Assembly: GCA_038120095.1 (NCBI GenBank)
Contig: JAYOKZ010000012.1
Span: forward strand, 1 to 64,000
DNA from: UBA2589 sp038120095
GTDB lineage: Bacteria; Gemmatimonadota; Gemmatimonadetes; Longimicrobiales; Gaopeijiaceae
DNA length: 64,000 nucleotides
Direction: 5' to 3'
The position numbers and the translations under genes were made by a program. The notes under the pieces are model-generated. The model was not told where the DNA came from. It worked only from the letters and a program-made list of their open reading frames with translations, and did no database searches. Below, one piece after another: positions 36,258 to 44,787 of this stretch. Every line of letters begins with the position of its first letter. The stretch's first letter is position 1.

Positions 36258-36707
36258 TCACGCTGCCTGAAACGGGCCATCCTGAGCCTCGAGTTTCGCG
36301 CGAAGTTCCTCGGAAAGAGGCACCGACACGCCCACGGAGTAGTCGTACATGACCTGCACCGTGGACCCACTCTGCAGCCTCTCCCCCGATGCTGCCCGAA
36401 CCTCGTACTCCATTTCGAAGTGCTTGCGACCGACTCGGGAGACCCGAACGCCGACCCTCACCGTCTGCGGCCAGAGAACGCGACCATGCCATCGAACTCG
36501 GCACTCGGCGAGGACGTAGCCGAGATCGTCCGAGCGGGGTTGGCCAACCACCCGACTCCAATACGCCCAACGCGCCTCTTCGAAGTAGATGAGTGCGTCT
36601 GCGTGATGAGCGTGACCCGCCACATCCACGTCGCTGAATCGGACAGGTACGTCGTGCCAGAAGCGAAAGTGTGCGCTGTCGGCCCCATCGGTCTCGTGTC
36701 GTTCCAT
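36258..36707 (-). CDS. Hotdog-fold acyl-CoA thioesterase, YbgC/FadM type
   Basis: The 149-aa protein has the 4HBT signature VRFSDVDVAGHAHHADALIYFEEAR, in which the Asp residues provide the catalytic base region, and a helical core followed by an RVGRKHFEMEYEV strand pair. Enzymes of this family hydrolyse short or aromatic acyl-CoA esters. YbgC homologues of other bacteria are linked to the Tol-Pal region, but no tol genes are seen nearby here. I start at the ATG at 36707; the longer frame upstream would add 31 basic residues not found in the family. Confidence 0.83.
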   Translation of the reverse strand: MERHETDGADSAHFRFWHDVPVRFSDVDVAGHAHHADALIYFEEARWAYWSRVVGQPRSDDLGYVLAECRVRWHGRVLWPQTVRVGVRVSRVGRKHFEMEYEVRAASGERLQSGSTVQVMYDYSVGVSVPLSEELRAKLEAQDGPFQAA

Positions 36708-36880
36708 GGTCCCTGATCTTGTGACGTGTCCGTATCGCACCGGGCATGGGCAGGCCCGCTTCCGAGTGTGAGGGAAGGACACCCGTCGTCGGCTCCGCAA
36801 TCGGCTTCGGCGAGGACGGCGAACAGAGACCGACTGCGGGCTCCCGTGACTCGCGACAGCCGACCACTTTATGTTGAGAG

Positions 36881-37702
36881 ATGAACGCTACTCAGGCAAA
36901 CCTCCGCCCCGCCCAGACTCGCGTGGGCGTGCTCCTGCTCGCAGCGCTCCTCTCCTCATGCTCGTTGGGTTACAAGACGAGTTCGGGACATCGGTCGCAG
37001 TCGGAGGCGGAGTGGCGCGCTCTCGGGACGCCCCGCCCAACTCCTTTGTCAGGCGCGACACGGCTGACGGTGACGTCGTTCGACCTTGGTGATCGAGATC
37101 TCGACCTCGAAACGATCGGTATCGACGCGTCGGTCGCCGTCCTCGAGTTGGCCACCGCCGGTCTGTTGCGACGCCGCGACGTCCACTTCGTCGAACGCCG
37201 ACGCTTCAGCGTTGCAGCCGCGGCGGAGCGTGCCGGACTCGAGCCGCCTGCCGGTCGCCCACCCGTTGGTATCTCGGTCGGAGCCGAGTTTGCAGCAGCG
37301 GCCACCTATGCAGAAGTCACCACCGAACTCGCCAGCCTCGAGGTACGGCTGACGAGCCTCCAGACGGGAGAAGTCGTGGGCGCGACACGCCTTCAGGTCA
37401 CCCCGGGAGCCGATGCCGTGCAGCTGGGACGGTCCATGGTGAGCGGAATCCTCGCTGTACTGGACGAACTGAACCGACGCCCTCTCTGGGATGATCCGAT
37501 GGCCGCGACACGGGAGTCGGAGCGGGTTCGGGAGGACATCCTCGCGAACTTCCTGCAAGGTCTGGCCTACGAAGAAGTGTGGGATTGGGAAGAGGCCCGG
37601 GAGGCGTACCAGGCCGCGGTGGATGTGGACTTCCCCGAGGCTGCGGCAGCGCTCGCGCGGACTGCACGACTTCGATTGGGTGGGACCCTGGCTGAGAGCT
37701 GA
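36881..37702 (+). CDS. Lipoprotein with CsgG/FlgO-like and TPR-like segments
   Basis: The 273-aa product has a lipoprotein signal (LLAALLSSCS). A domain with strands and helices similar to CsgG or FlgO-like proteins follows (LTVTSFDLGDRDLDLETIGIDASVAVLELATAGLL and FVERRRFSVA). The last 70 residues include a single TPR-like hairpin (ANFLQGLAYEEVWDWEEAREAYQAAVDVDFPEAAAAL). It may be an outer-membrane assembly or scaffold lipoprotein. It starts a plus-strand set with the DUF2911 protein, a tiny ORF and a glycerophosphodiesterase, separated from the divergent thioesterase gene by 173 bases. Confidence 0.5.
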   Translation: MNATQANLRPAQTRVGVLLLAALLSSCSLGYKTSSGHRSQSEAEWRALGTPRPTPLSGATRLTVTSFDLGDRDLDLETIGIDASVAVLELATAGLLRRRDVHFVERRRFSVAAAAERAGLEPPAGRPPVGISVGAEFAAAATYAEVTTELASLEVRLTSLQTGEVVGATRLQVTPGADAVQLGRSMVSGILAVLDELNRRPLWDDPMAATRESERVREDILANFLQGLAYEEVWDWEEAREAYQAAVDVDFPEAAAALARTARLRLGGTLAES

Positions 37703-37708
37703 CTGGCG

Positions 37709-38287
37709 ATGACCCCGCGGTCTTTCATCATTTTCGGCACCTTGTCGGTGGCCGTCGGAGCCTTGACCATGCCTGTAGAGGCGCAGGCAGTTCACTGTCA
37801 GTTCCGAGGCGCTCCCGAGGCGCTCGCCGACCGACCGAGCCCGCTCGACTCCGTCTCCATCCGGCTCGGAGACGGCGAGGCGAAGCTATGTTACGGACGC
37901 CCATCGGCCCGGGGTCGAACGATGATCGGGGGGGTCGATCCCCTCGGGCAGCCGTGGCGGATGGGTGCCAACGAGCCAACGACCCTGCATGTGCCCTTTC
38001 CAGCACGCCTCGGCTCCGTGGATCTCGAGCCGGGCGCCTACTCGCTCTACGCGATTCCGGGAGCGACAGAGTGGACGATCGTGGTAAACGCCAATGTCAA
38101 CCGCTGGGGCATACCGATCAGCCCCGACGTCCGATCCTCGGATGTCGGCAGCTTCGTGGTCCAGCCGACCGAGTCGCCCGAACACGAGGAGATGCTGACC
38201 TTCAGCTTCGTTGGGGCGGACGCTGCGGGAATCCTCACCTTCCGCTGGGAAGGAGCGGTCTGGGACGTAGCTTTCTCACGCCGATGA
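37709..38287 (+). CDS. DUF2911 domain secreted protein
   Basis: The 192-aa protein has a signal peptide ending at EAQA and the DUF2911 pattern: ARLCYGRPSARGRTMIGG-like segment, PWRMGANEPTTLHV, LEPGAYSLYAIPG and WTIVVN. The family is common in Bacteroidota and related phyla and has no established function. It starts 6 bases after the lipoprotein gene. Its stop overlaps the start of a 40-codon ORF (ATGA). Confidence 0.82.
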   Translation: MTPRSFIIFGTLSVAVGALTMPVEAQAVHCQFRGAPEALADRPSPLDSVSIRLGDGEAKLCYGRPSARGRTMIGGVDPLGQPWRMGANEPTTLHVPFPARLGSVDLEPGAYSLYAIPGATEWTIVVNANVNRWGIPISPDVRSSDVGSFVVQPTESPEHEEMLTFSFVGADAAGILTFRWEGAVWDVAFSRR

Positions 38288-38406
38288 CTCGGGCGGGGGA
38301 GGCGGCGCCGGCCGTGGTTCTCCAGGTTGGGAGAGACGACGGTCCGCCCTCGACCATCGGAAGCCTGCCGGGCCCGTGGAAGCTGGTTCAGCAGGTCTCT
38401 GCCTGA
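38284..38406 (+). CDS. Possible 40-aa coupled small protein
   Basis: A 40-codon ORF starts at the ATGA that ends the DUF2911 gene and stops at a TGATG that begins the glycerophosphodiesterase gene, so it bridges two genes exactly by 4-base and 1-base overlaps. The peptide is polar with a WKLVQQV end, and has no membrane helix or recognised motif. The coupling geometry is the main support; codon use was not tested, and it could be a chance frame or a remnant of a longer leader. Confidence 0.35.
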   Translation: MTRAGEAAPAVVLQVGRDDGPPSTIGSLPGPWKLVQQVSA

Positions 38407-39179
38407 TGGCAGCCGACCACCCGTTTGCCCTTCAGGGACCAGCCCAGATCATCGCGCATCGCGGTTATAGTGCTCGTGCCCCGGAAAATACCATCTCGGC
38501 CCTCTCGCTCGCCCTCGACCACGGGGCGACGGCCGTCGAATTCGACGTGCACTCGGCAGGGGACGGCACCCCCGTTCTTCTGCATGACGCTACGCTCGAC
38601 CGAACGACGAGTGGTCGCGGCCCCGTCACTGACTACAGTGCCGCCGAGCTCTCGTCGCTGGACGCCGGCTCCTGGTTCGGACCGGAATTCGCGGGAGAGC
38701 CGGTGCCGTCCCTCGAGGATACGCTGGTAGAGATCAAGGCTCGCATCTCCTGCATCTTCGCCGAACTCAAGGGTGTCCGGGACATCGGGGATGTCGCAGC
38801 CATCGTCGCACTGTCTCGAAGTGCCGAGCTTGGGGATCGAACGATCTTCATTTCGATGGACTGGGCCCTTCTCGACGAAATCCGCCGCTGCGACCCCGAG
38901 GCACGAATCGGATTGATCGTCCATGAACCGGCCCTGATCGACCCGGCCCTTGCCCGGGCTCAAGGGGATCCGCACTGCATGCTCGACTTCGACGCAGAGA
39001 TCCTCCTGGCACGACCAGAGGTCGCGGCTCGGGCTCGGAACTCGGGCATCGCGCTGGCAGCATGGACCGTTGACGAAGTACACCAGGCGGAGCAGCTGTT
39101 TGCCATGGGCGTACCCCGAATCACGACGAACGAGGTGACCCGCCTCCTCGCATGGGCGAAATCGCTGGAGGAGCGTTAA
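38406..39179 (+). CDS. Glycerophosphodiester phosphodiesterase
   Basis: The 257-aa protein has the GDPD signature IAHRGYSARAPENT with the catalytic His-Arg, EFDVHSAGDGTPVLLHD with metal-binding Glu and Asp and the second His, and a C-terminal AAWTVDEVHQAEQL block. It splits glycerophosphodiesters into glycerol-3-phosphate and alcohol. I start at the ATG at 38406, which the preceding stop overlaps; the GTG at 38376 is a less family-like alternative. It lacks a signal peptide, so it is predicted to be cytoplasmic, and it overlaps the convergent histidine kinase gene by 4 bases. Confidence 0.87.
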   Translation: MAADHPFALQGPAQIIAHRGYSARAPENTISALSLALDHGATAVEFDVHSAGDGTPVLLHDATLDRTTSGRGPVTDYSAAELSSLDAGSWFGPEFAGEPVPSLEDTLVEIKARISCIFAELKGVRDIGDVAAIVALSRSAELGDRTIFISMDWALLDEIRRCDPEARIGLIVHEPALIDPALARAQGDPHCMLDFDAEILLARPEVAARARNSGIALAAWTVDEVHQAEQLFAMGVPRITTNEVTRLLAWAKSLEER

Positions 39180-41047
39180 CCGAACGCCTCGACCGATGTC
39201 CCCTCTCCGACGGTGGGACCGGAGATGGGAAGTCGCAGCGTGAACGTGCTTCCCCTGCCGACCTCGGACTGCAATTCCGCGAACCCGCCGTGAGCCGCGG
39301 CCACGCCCTCGACGATCGCGAGGCCAAGACCCGCCGAGCCGCCATCGCGCCCACCACCCTGCGCGAAGCGATCAAAGATGCGCTCGGCGATCTCCGGGGG
39401 AACACCGGGTCCGGTATCACGAACGGTCACGAGCACCCACGCCTCCTCCAGACTGGCACCGACGACGACCCGACCAGCCTCCGGGGTCAGTCTCAGGGCA
39501 TTGTCGAGCAGGTTCGAAAGGGCCTGGAGGATCCGGTCGCGGTCTACCCGCGCCAGCACCGGACCCTGGCTCTCCACCGTCAGGTCGATCGACGCCGACC
39601 GCGCCTGCGTCTCGAAAAGCCCGACTGCCTCATGGAGAATCGGAAGCAGGTCTTCCTGAGAGGGTCGAACGACGAAGACACCTTCCTCGATGCGAGACAC
39701 GTCGAGGAGGTCTTCGATGAGGTTCTGCATCCGCTTGCCCGACCGGCGGATGATCTCAGCCTGCCTGCGGCGCTGCCCTTCATCGAGAGGAAGATCAAGG
39801 AGCAGGTCAGCAGCTGCGAGCGCGACGCCGAGGGGGTTCCTGAGATCATGGGAGACGATGGATACGACATCCTCGCGCTGCCTCACCGCCCGACGGAGGG
39901 CAGACTCTCTCGCCAGCGTCTCCGTCATATCGGAGAAGGTGAGGACCGACCCACGGAGTTCGGTGCCGTCGATCATGGGACGAAGAGACCAGCGGGCCGG
40001 AAATGCGATGCCCTTCCTGTTCCACAAGACGGCGCCCTCGCCCGATTCCAGCGGACGTCCCCCGGCTACAGCAGTGAGAATCGGTGACGACTCGCGCGCT
40101 CGGGCCGTTCCGTCCGGGTCGGAGTGAAAGATCGTCTCGTGAACTCCCCGGCCCCGAATCTCCGATTCGGCATAACCCAGCAGGCGCGCACCTGCTCGGT
40201 TCAACGAGGTGCACCGGCCCGCGAGATCGAGTCCGAGCACTCCGTCGCCGGTAGCTTCGAGCAGCGCATCGATCTCACGACGCGCCTGCACCGCCTCCCG
40301 ACGACGACGCTCCTGCTCGGCCGTGAGCGCCCGATACCGGTATGCGACCCGGCCGACGATCAGCGTTGCCAACAAGGCCACAATAGCCAGACCGAGAGTG
40401 ATCCTCGACTGGATTCGCTGCTCATTCGCCATGCGCCGACGGCTGGCCTCGAGTTGAGCGAGGATACTGAGGTCGAGGTCGCGCGTTGCCCGCTGAAGGT
40501 CATCGTAACCACGTCTGACCAGGGCCCTCGATCCTTCCGACGGGCCCTGCTCAAAGATCAGACTGTTCGCGAAGCGCCAGTCGAACGACTCGTTTCGAAG
40601 AGCCGCGACCCTCTCGAAGACGGTTCGATCGACATCCAGCGACGACGAGTCGGACACAGCTGCCGCGAAGATGTCCCGATCCAGCTCGCGCGTGATGATA
40701 CTCAGGGAGTCGAGGACGATGTCCTCGTCGTCAATCGCAGCGTTGTAGAAGTCCCGAAACACAGGGTCGGACGAGAGCATGAAGCCCTCGACTCGCGCCA
40801 TTTGGCGGGCCTTGAGGAGGCCGAGTGTCGCACTGAGCCGCACGGCCGGCTCCACGACATTGGTGATACGATCCTGCACCGCGGCTACCCTTCGGCCGAA
40901 GTGGGTCGGAACAGCAGCGAGCGCGACCAGAGAAACCGCGACGAAGCCCAGAGCCCACAGGCCTCGGGCGGAAGGCGTCCCTGACGGACCGGGGTGAACG
41001 TCACCCGCAGCGTGGGCAGACGGAGGAGACCCTGAGTCGTTCCTCAC
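39176..41047 (-). CDS. PAS-domain sensor histidine kinase, membrane bound
   Basis: The 623-aa kinase has two membrane helices (about residues 30-50 and 215-235) that bracket a helical periplasmic sensor. A PAS domain follows (EIDALLEATGDGVLGLDLAGRCTSLNRAGARLLGYAESEI). The DHp H-box reads VSIVSHDLRNPLG, and the HATPase domain has NLLDNALRLTPEAG, DTGPGVPPEI and GSAGLGLAIVEG. The periplasmic part resembles a CHASE3-like helix bundle. No response regulator gene adjoins it. I prefer the GTG at 41047 with GGGGGAG 6 bases upstream over the GTG at 41068, which directly abuts the stop of the flavoprotein gene. Confidence 0.88.
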   Translation of the reverse strand: MRNDSGSPPSAHAAGDVHPGPSGTPSARGLWALGFVAVSLVALAAVPTHFGRRVAAVQDRITNVVEPAVRLSATLGLLKARQMARVEGFMLSSDPVFRDFYNAAIDDEDIVLDSLSIITRELDRDIFAAAVSDSSSLDVDRTVFERVAALRNESFDWRFANSLIFEQGPSEGSRALVRRGYDDLQRATRDLDLSILAQLEASRRRMANEQRIQSRITLGLAIVALLATLIVGRVAYRYRALTAEQERRRREAVQARREIDALLEATGDGVLGLDLAGRCTSLNRAGARLLGYAESEIRGRGVHETIFHSDPDGTARARESSPILTAVAGGRPLESGEGAVLWNRKGIAFPARWSLRPMIDGTELRGSVLTFSDMTETLARESALRRAVRQREDVVSIVSHDLRNPLGVALAAADLLLDLPLDEGQRRRQAEIIRRSGKRMQNLIEDLLDVSRIEEGVFVVRPSQEDLLPILHEAVGLFETQARSASIDLTVESQGPVLARVDRDRILQALSNLLDNALRLTPEAGRVVVGASLEEAWVLVTVRDTGPGVPPEIAERIFDRFAQGGGRDGGSAGLGLAIVEGVAAAHGGFAELQSEVGRGSTFTLRLPISGPTVGEGTSVEAFG

Positions 41048-41068
41048 GGTGGCTCCCCCCCGTTCCAC

Positions 41069-42394
41069 CTATTCGTCGAAGTCGAAGTCCTCTTCGCCCT
41101 CGTCGAACGTGGCATCCCCCAGGGCGAAGCTCGCGTTGAGCGCCTCATCCGTCTCGGTGCCGAAGATCCGTCCTGCGATGTACTCCCCGAGTACCGGCCC
41201 GGACTTGAAGGACTCGGCTTGACCACCGCCGGCCAACCATACGTTGTCGAAATCCGGATGCCGATCAATCACGAAATTGCGCGATGCCGTACTCGAGTAA
41301 TGACAGGCACGTGTCTCGTTGATGATGCCATCGGCGAGGGCCGGGAAGAACCTCGAGAGGATCTCCCGCGGCCGCGCGTGACGATCTTCCGGGACCCATC
41401 GAACGCTTTCGTCGGGATGATCGGACCGTGCACCCCCGGTGCGTATACGGAACCCTCGATTGTCGTGCGGTAGCGCCGGCCATCCCGTGCACCCCGGCAC
41501 GCCATACGATGGGCAGTTCGGCCAACGATACGACTCGTCGCCGGGCGGCGTGGCAAAGTAGTAGACGTGCCCGACGGCAGAGGCGCGGAAGCGATTGCCC
41601 ATGAGCTCCGGCAGGAAGTGCGCAAACCAGGCGCCGGCAGCGTAGACGAACATGCCGGCCTCCAGTTTTTCTCCGTTCGACAGGTGCACGTTGTCCAGCA
41701 CACGCCCGTTCTCGTCCCCGTGGGTCGCCTTGACAATCCGGATCTCGCCGCCCTCCTGCTGAAACACGCGCGCGACCGACTCCATGGCCCGCCGAGCTCT
41801 GACCACGCCGGCCGACGGCTCGAATACCGCTGCCCCCATGTCCGGCGTCTGGATCATGGGCCACCGGTACGTGACCTCTTCCGGGGTCAGCACCTCGTAC
41901 GGATGTCCAAGGAGATCCCAGTTCGCCATCGACTGCTCCATCGACGGCGTCATCTCCTCGCGCATGATGATGTCGCCCGTCTCGTAATACAGACGGGGCA
42001 GGAGTGCATCGGAATACTCTTCATCCCACTGCTTCCACTTCCCCATCGATCGGATGGCCCATTCGGCCCACTGCAGGCCAACGGCCACGCCCCCGTAGCT
42101 GCTCCTGACGCCCCGCGTTTCTCCCCCGGACGCCGACTTGGAGTTGCCCGGCCCATACTGGTCGAGCAACGTCACCTTCATGCCGCCGCGCTGCAGGTTG
42201 AGGGCGGTCCATGCGCCGAAGTTGCCGGCTCCTACCACGACAACGTCGGGAATCTGCCCACTCCGGACGAACGGCGCCCGCTGCGGCTTCGCCGCCGGTC
42301 TCGACGCAGCCCCCACCTCGGCAGGCGCTCCGGCCACGGCAAGGCCCGCGCCCGCCGTCGCGACCTTCAGGAAATCACGTCGATCGATGCCCAT
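41069..42394 (-). CDS. Tat-exported FAD-dependent oxidoreductase of the DAO family
   Basis: The 441-aa protein starts with a twin-arginine signal (RRDFLKVATAGAG, residues 5-17). After a Pro/Ala-rich linker it has the FAD-binding Rossmann motif VVVVGAGNFGAW at about 51-62. The SASGGETRGVRSSYGG block resembles the monomeric sarcosine-oxidase/amino-acid oxidase families, and the C-terminus has SFKSGPVLGEYIAG. The tail ends in a highly acidic DEGEEDFDFDE. It probably oxidises an amine or hydroxy substrate in the periplasm. The preceding gene encodes a cytochrome c lipoprotein, a likely electron acceptor. The substrate is unknown. Confidence 0.8.
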   Translation of the reverse strand: MGIDRRDFLKVATAGAGLAVAGAPAEVGAASRPAAKPQRAPFVRSGQIPDVVVVGAGNFGAWTALNLQRGGMKVTLLDQYGPGNSKSASGGETRGVRSSYGGVAVGLQWAEWAIRSMGKWKQWDEEYSDALLPRLYYETGDIIMREEMTPSMEQSMANWDLLGHPYEVLTPEEVTYRWPMIQTPDMGAAVFEPSAGVVRARRAMESVARVFQQEGGEIRIVKATHGDENGRVLDNVHLSNGEKLEAGMFVYAAGAWFAHFLPELMGNRFRASAVGHVYYFATPPGDESYRWPNCPSYGVPGCTGWPALPHDNRGFRIRTGGARSDHPDESVRWVPEDRHARPREILSRFFPALADGIINETRACHYSSTASRNFVIDRHPDFDNVWLAGGGQAESFKSGPVLGEYIAGRIFGTETDEALNASFALGDATFDEGEEDFDFDE

Positions 42395-42451
42395 GCTCGT
42401 TGTGTCGAAAGGTGGAGACGGTCAGAACCGCGGGTGCCAGCCCCTCCGTCG

Positions 42452-42943
42452 TCAATTCCGAATCGAGGAGAGGCTGATTCCGTCGAGGACACCACGATCT
42501 GACGAAAGTTCGGCACTCCCCGGTTCGAATCCATTCATGCGGAGAATGTAGGAGACGATGTCCACCGCCTCGTCCTCGGTCAGGCTACCCGGGGCAGTCT
42601 CCGGCATCTGGGTCTGGATCATCTGGTACAGGGAGCCGGCATGCCGGCGACTCCACTTGAACTTGAACTGAGAGTCGGAGAACTCACTGGATGAGTGACA
42701 CTCAGTACACTGGCTTCGGAATACCTCCCGGCCACGATCCGCCTGATCATCCGTGAATGAGGCTGCAGCAGCGGTCACGGTGGGCGACGCCGACGGAGCG
42801 GGGGCTGCGGATTCCGCCATGCCGCCGGAGGAGGCCTCCACCGCGGGCGTGGCGCCCGAGGCGGCCCCCGGAGCTCCGGAGGACGCACACGCTGACAGAG
42901 CGATGAGCGAGGCCCCGAGCAGGATCTTGGTTGAGCAATTCAT
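42452..42943 (-). CDS. Cytochrome c family lipoprotein
   Basis: The 163-aa product has a lipoprotein signal ending at C19 (LIALSAC). An Ala/Ser/Pro-rich linker of about 40 residues follows, and a class I cytochrome c fold with heme motif C79-x2-C82-H83 and a downstream Met (QMPETAPG) as probable axial ligand. It is the upstream neighbour of the Tat flavoprotein, 57 bases away, so it probably takes electrons from that enzyme. I start at the ATG at 42943; the longer frame upstream is not family-like. Confidence 0.85.
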   Translation of the reverse strand: MNCSTKILLGASLIALSACASSGAPGAASGATPAVEASSGGMAESAAPAPSASPTVTAAAASFTDDQADRGREVFRSQCTECHSSSEFSDSQFKFKWSRRHAGSLYQMIQTQMPETAPGSLTEDEAVDIVSYILRMNGFEPGSAELSSDRGVLDGISLSSIRN

Positions 42944-43035
42944 CGAGATTCGGGCTTGAGACAAAGGCGGGGTAGAAAAGAGCCGGGGTTGTGCTACCCG
43001 GCAACGTCGGGGCCACTCGCCCACGCTTCGGACCC

Positions 43036-44151
43036 CTAAATCTTGATGTAGATCCGCCGCGCGTGAAGGAGCCACATCATCCCCAACCAGAAGGCCACGT
43101 ATGACACGGCGAAGGCCATTGACCCGTTGATGTCGCCAGCCCAACTGCGGAATACCGAATCGTAAATCCAGGCGTACAGCGATGTCCCATCGTCACCACC
43201 GACTCGAATGCGCCCCATCGCCTTCGTGAACATCCCCGACGCGACGAAGACGGCGATCGCGTTCATGCCGTACACGACCATCCAAGCCTGCCACGCCCCC
43301 CGGACGCGTCGCACGTCGATCAGCCAGTACATCCCCACGAGCACGAGGAGCGCCGTGCCTGCCGTGAACAGCACATAGGAACTGGTCCAGAGATTCTTGT
43401 TGATCGGAAAGACCAGCCCCCACGCAAGCCCCGCAGCCGTGAGTGCAACCCCGCCCATGAGCAGAGCCCTGGTCTTCGCCGTTCCGCTCTGGCTCCCCTT
43501 CAGACACTCCCCGGTCACAATCCCGAGCAGGGAGGTCACGATCGCCGGAAGGGTCGACAACAGACCCTCGGGGTCCCAAGAACCCTGCCAGAGGCGGCCG
43601 GGCATGACCATGCGGTCGACCCACGCAGCGAGATTCCCGTCGGGACCGAGATCACCTGCTCCAAACCCCGGCACCGGAACCAGCATCATCGCAGCCCAGT
43701 ACCCGACCAGAAGTGCGAACGCGGCCACAGCCCGTCCGCGACGCTCGAGATACAGGTATGCGGAGGCGGCGGCGAAGTATACCAGCCCAATGCGCTGAAG
43801 GACTCCGTACAAGCGCATCGAGCCCCAATCGAACGAGGGGATGGCCCGCATGGCGATACCCAGACCGATCAAAATCAGGGACCGCCGAACCACGTGGCGC
43901 ATCAGGTCCGACCGGGCAGCACCGACCTCGAGCCTCCGTTCGAAGGAGAAAGGGATGGCGACGCCGACGATGAAGAGAAAATACGGGAAGATCAGATCCG
44001 TTGGTGTCCACCCGTGCCACTCGGCGTGCCGCAGGGGGGCATAGATGTGAGCCCAACTCCCCGGGTTGTTGACCAAGATCATTCCCGCGACGGTCAGGCC
44101 GCGGAATGCGTCGAGCGAGACGAGCCGAGCCGACGTCGATCCTTCGGTCAT
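43036..44151 (-). CDS. HGSNAT-like membrane acyltransferase family protein
   Basis: The 371-aa protein has about ten membrane helices. It carries the family landmark SLDAFRGLTVAGMILVNNPG at the N-terminus and the HAEWHGWTPTDLIFPYFLFIVG block, whose histidine corresponds to the active-site region of heparan-alpha-glucosaminide N-acetyltransferase. Bacterial homologues (DUF5009/DUF1624-like) probably transfer acyl groups across the membrane to sugars. The acceptor is unknown. The ATG overlaps the mobA stop by 4 bases. Confidence 0.78.
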   Translation of the reverse strand: MTEGSTSARLVSLDAFRGLTVAGMILVNNPGSWAHIYAPLRHAEWHGWTPTDLIFPYFLFIVGVAIPFSFERRLEVGAARSDLMRHVVRRSLILIGLGIAMRAIPSFDWGSMRLYGVLQRIGLVYFAAASAYLYLERRGRAVAAFALLVGYWAAMMLVPVPGFGAGDLGPDGNLAAWVDRMVMPGRLWQGSWDPEGLLSTLPAIVTSLLGIVTGECLKGSQSGTAKTRALLMGGVALTAAGLAWGLVFPINKNLWTSSYVLFTAGTALLVLVGMYWLIDVRRVRGAWQAWMVVYGMNAIAVFVASGMFTKAMGRIRVGGDDGTSLYAWIYDSVFRSWAGDINGSMAFAVSYVAFWLGMMWLLHARRIYIKI

Positions 44152-44762
44152 GGCCGGCGCTCCAGGTCGGCGGGAACATTTACGTTCGCGGAAACGGCGC
44201 GAGCCGCCCCCGGCGTCAGGACAAGCTTCATCCCACCGACCGACTCCACCAGAGCTCGGGCAGCTCGTTCCCCCTCGTCGAGCAGCCGGCTGACCCGATC
44301 GGCGCATTCGACCCGATAAAGGGCACACAGCGGCTCGAAGTCAGGCTCACCCCGCCGGCCGGCAGCGACCGCGAGCGTCGGAACCGATCCTGCAGCCACG
44401 ACGTTTGCCGCCGACGTGATCGTCCGTATGACACCCGGATCGACATAGGGCAGGTCTGCCGCGAGAACGAACACGGCCGCCGCTCCAAGCCCGGCAGCAT
44501 GGTGAAGCGCTGATTCAATACCCGCCAGCGGCCCGATACCCGGACGGAGATCCGGAATCACGGGTCCCCACGCATCGAAACCGGGACGGGACGATACGAT
44601 GACGACGTCCTCGCATACGGCCTCGAGTGCGGTCTTCGCTCGGACCACCATGGGAATTCCGTCGACTTCGACCTTCGTCTTGTCCTTCCCGAAACGGCGG
44701 CTCTCACCTCCGGCCAGCACCGCGCCGATCAGAGGGCGCACCGCTGCACTCCCCGGATACAT
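44148..44762 (-). CDS. mobA: Molybdenum cofactor guanylyltransferase MobA
   Basis: The 204-aa NTP-transferase has the signature LAGGESRRFGKDKTKVEVDGIPMV, DLRPGIGPLAGIESAL and LAADLPYVDPGV, which define MobA. It attaches GMP to molybdopterin to make MGD, the cofactor of the formate dehydrogenase at the right end of the window. It lies 25 bases downstream of fdhD on the same strand, so both cofactor genes are probably made together. Confidence 0.9.
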   Translation of the reverse strand: MYPGSAAVRPLIGAVLAGGESRRFGKDKTKVEVDGIPMVVRAKTALEAVCEDVVIVSSRPGFDAWGPVIPDLRPGIGPLAGIESALHHAAGLGAAAVFVLAADLPYVDPGVIRTITSAANVVAAGSVPTLAVAAGRRGEPDFEPLCALYRVECADRVSRLLDEGERAARALVESVGGMKLVLTPGAARAVSANVNVPADLERRP

Positions 44763-44787
44763 CCAGGAGATCGGGTTCGTGCGCTAC

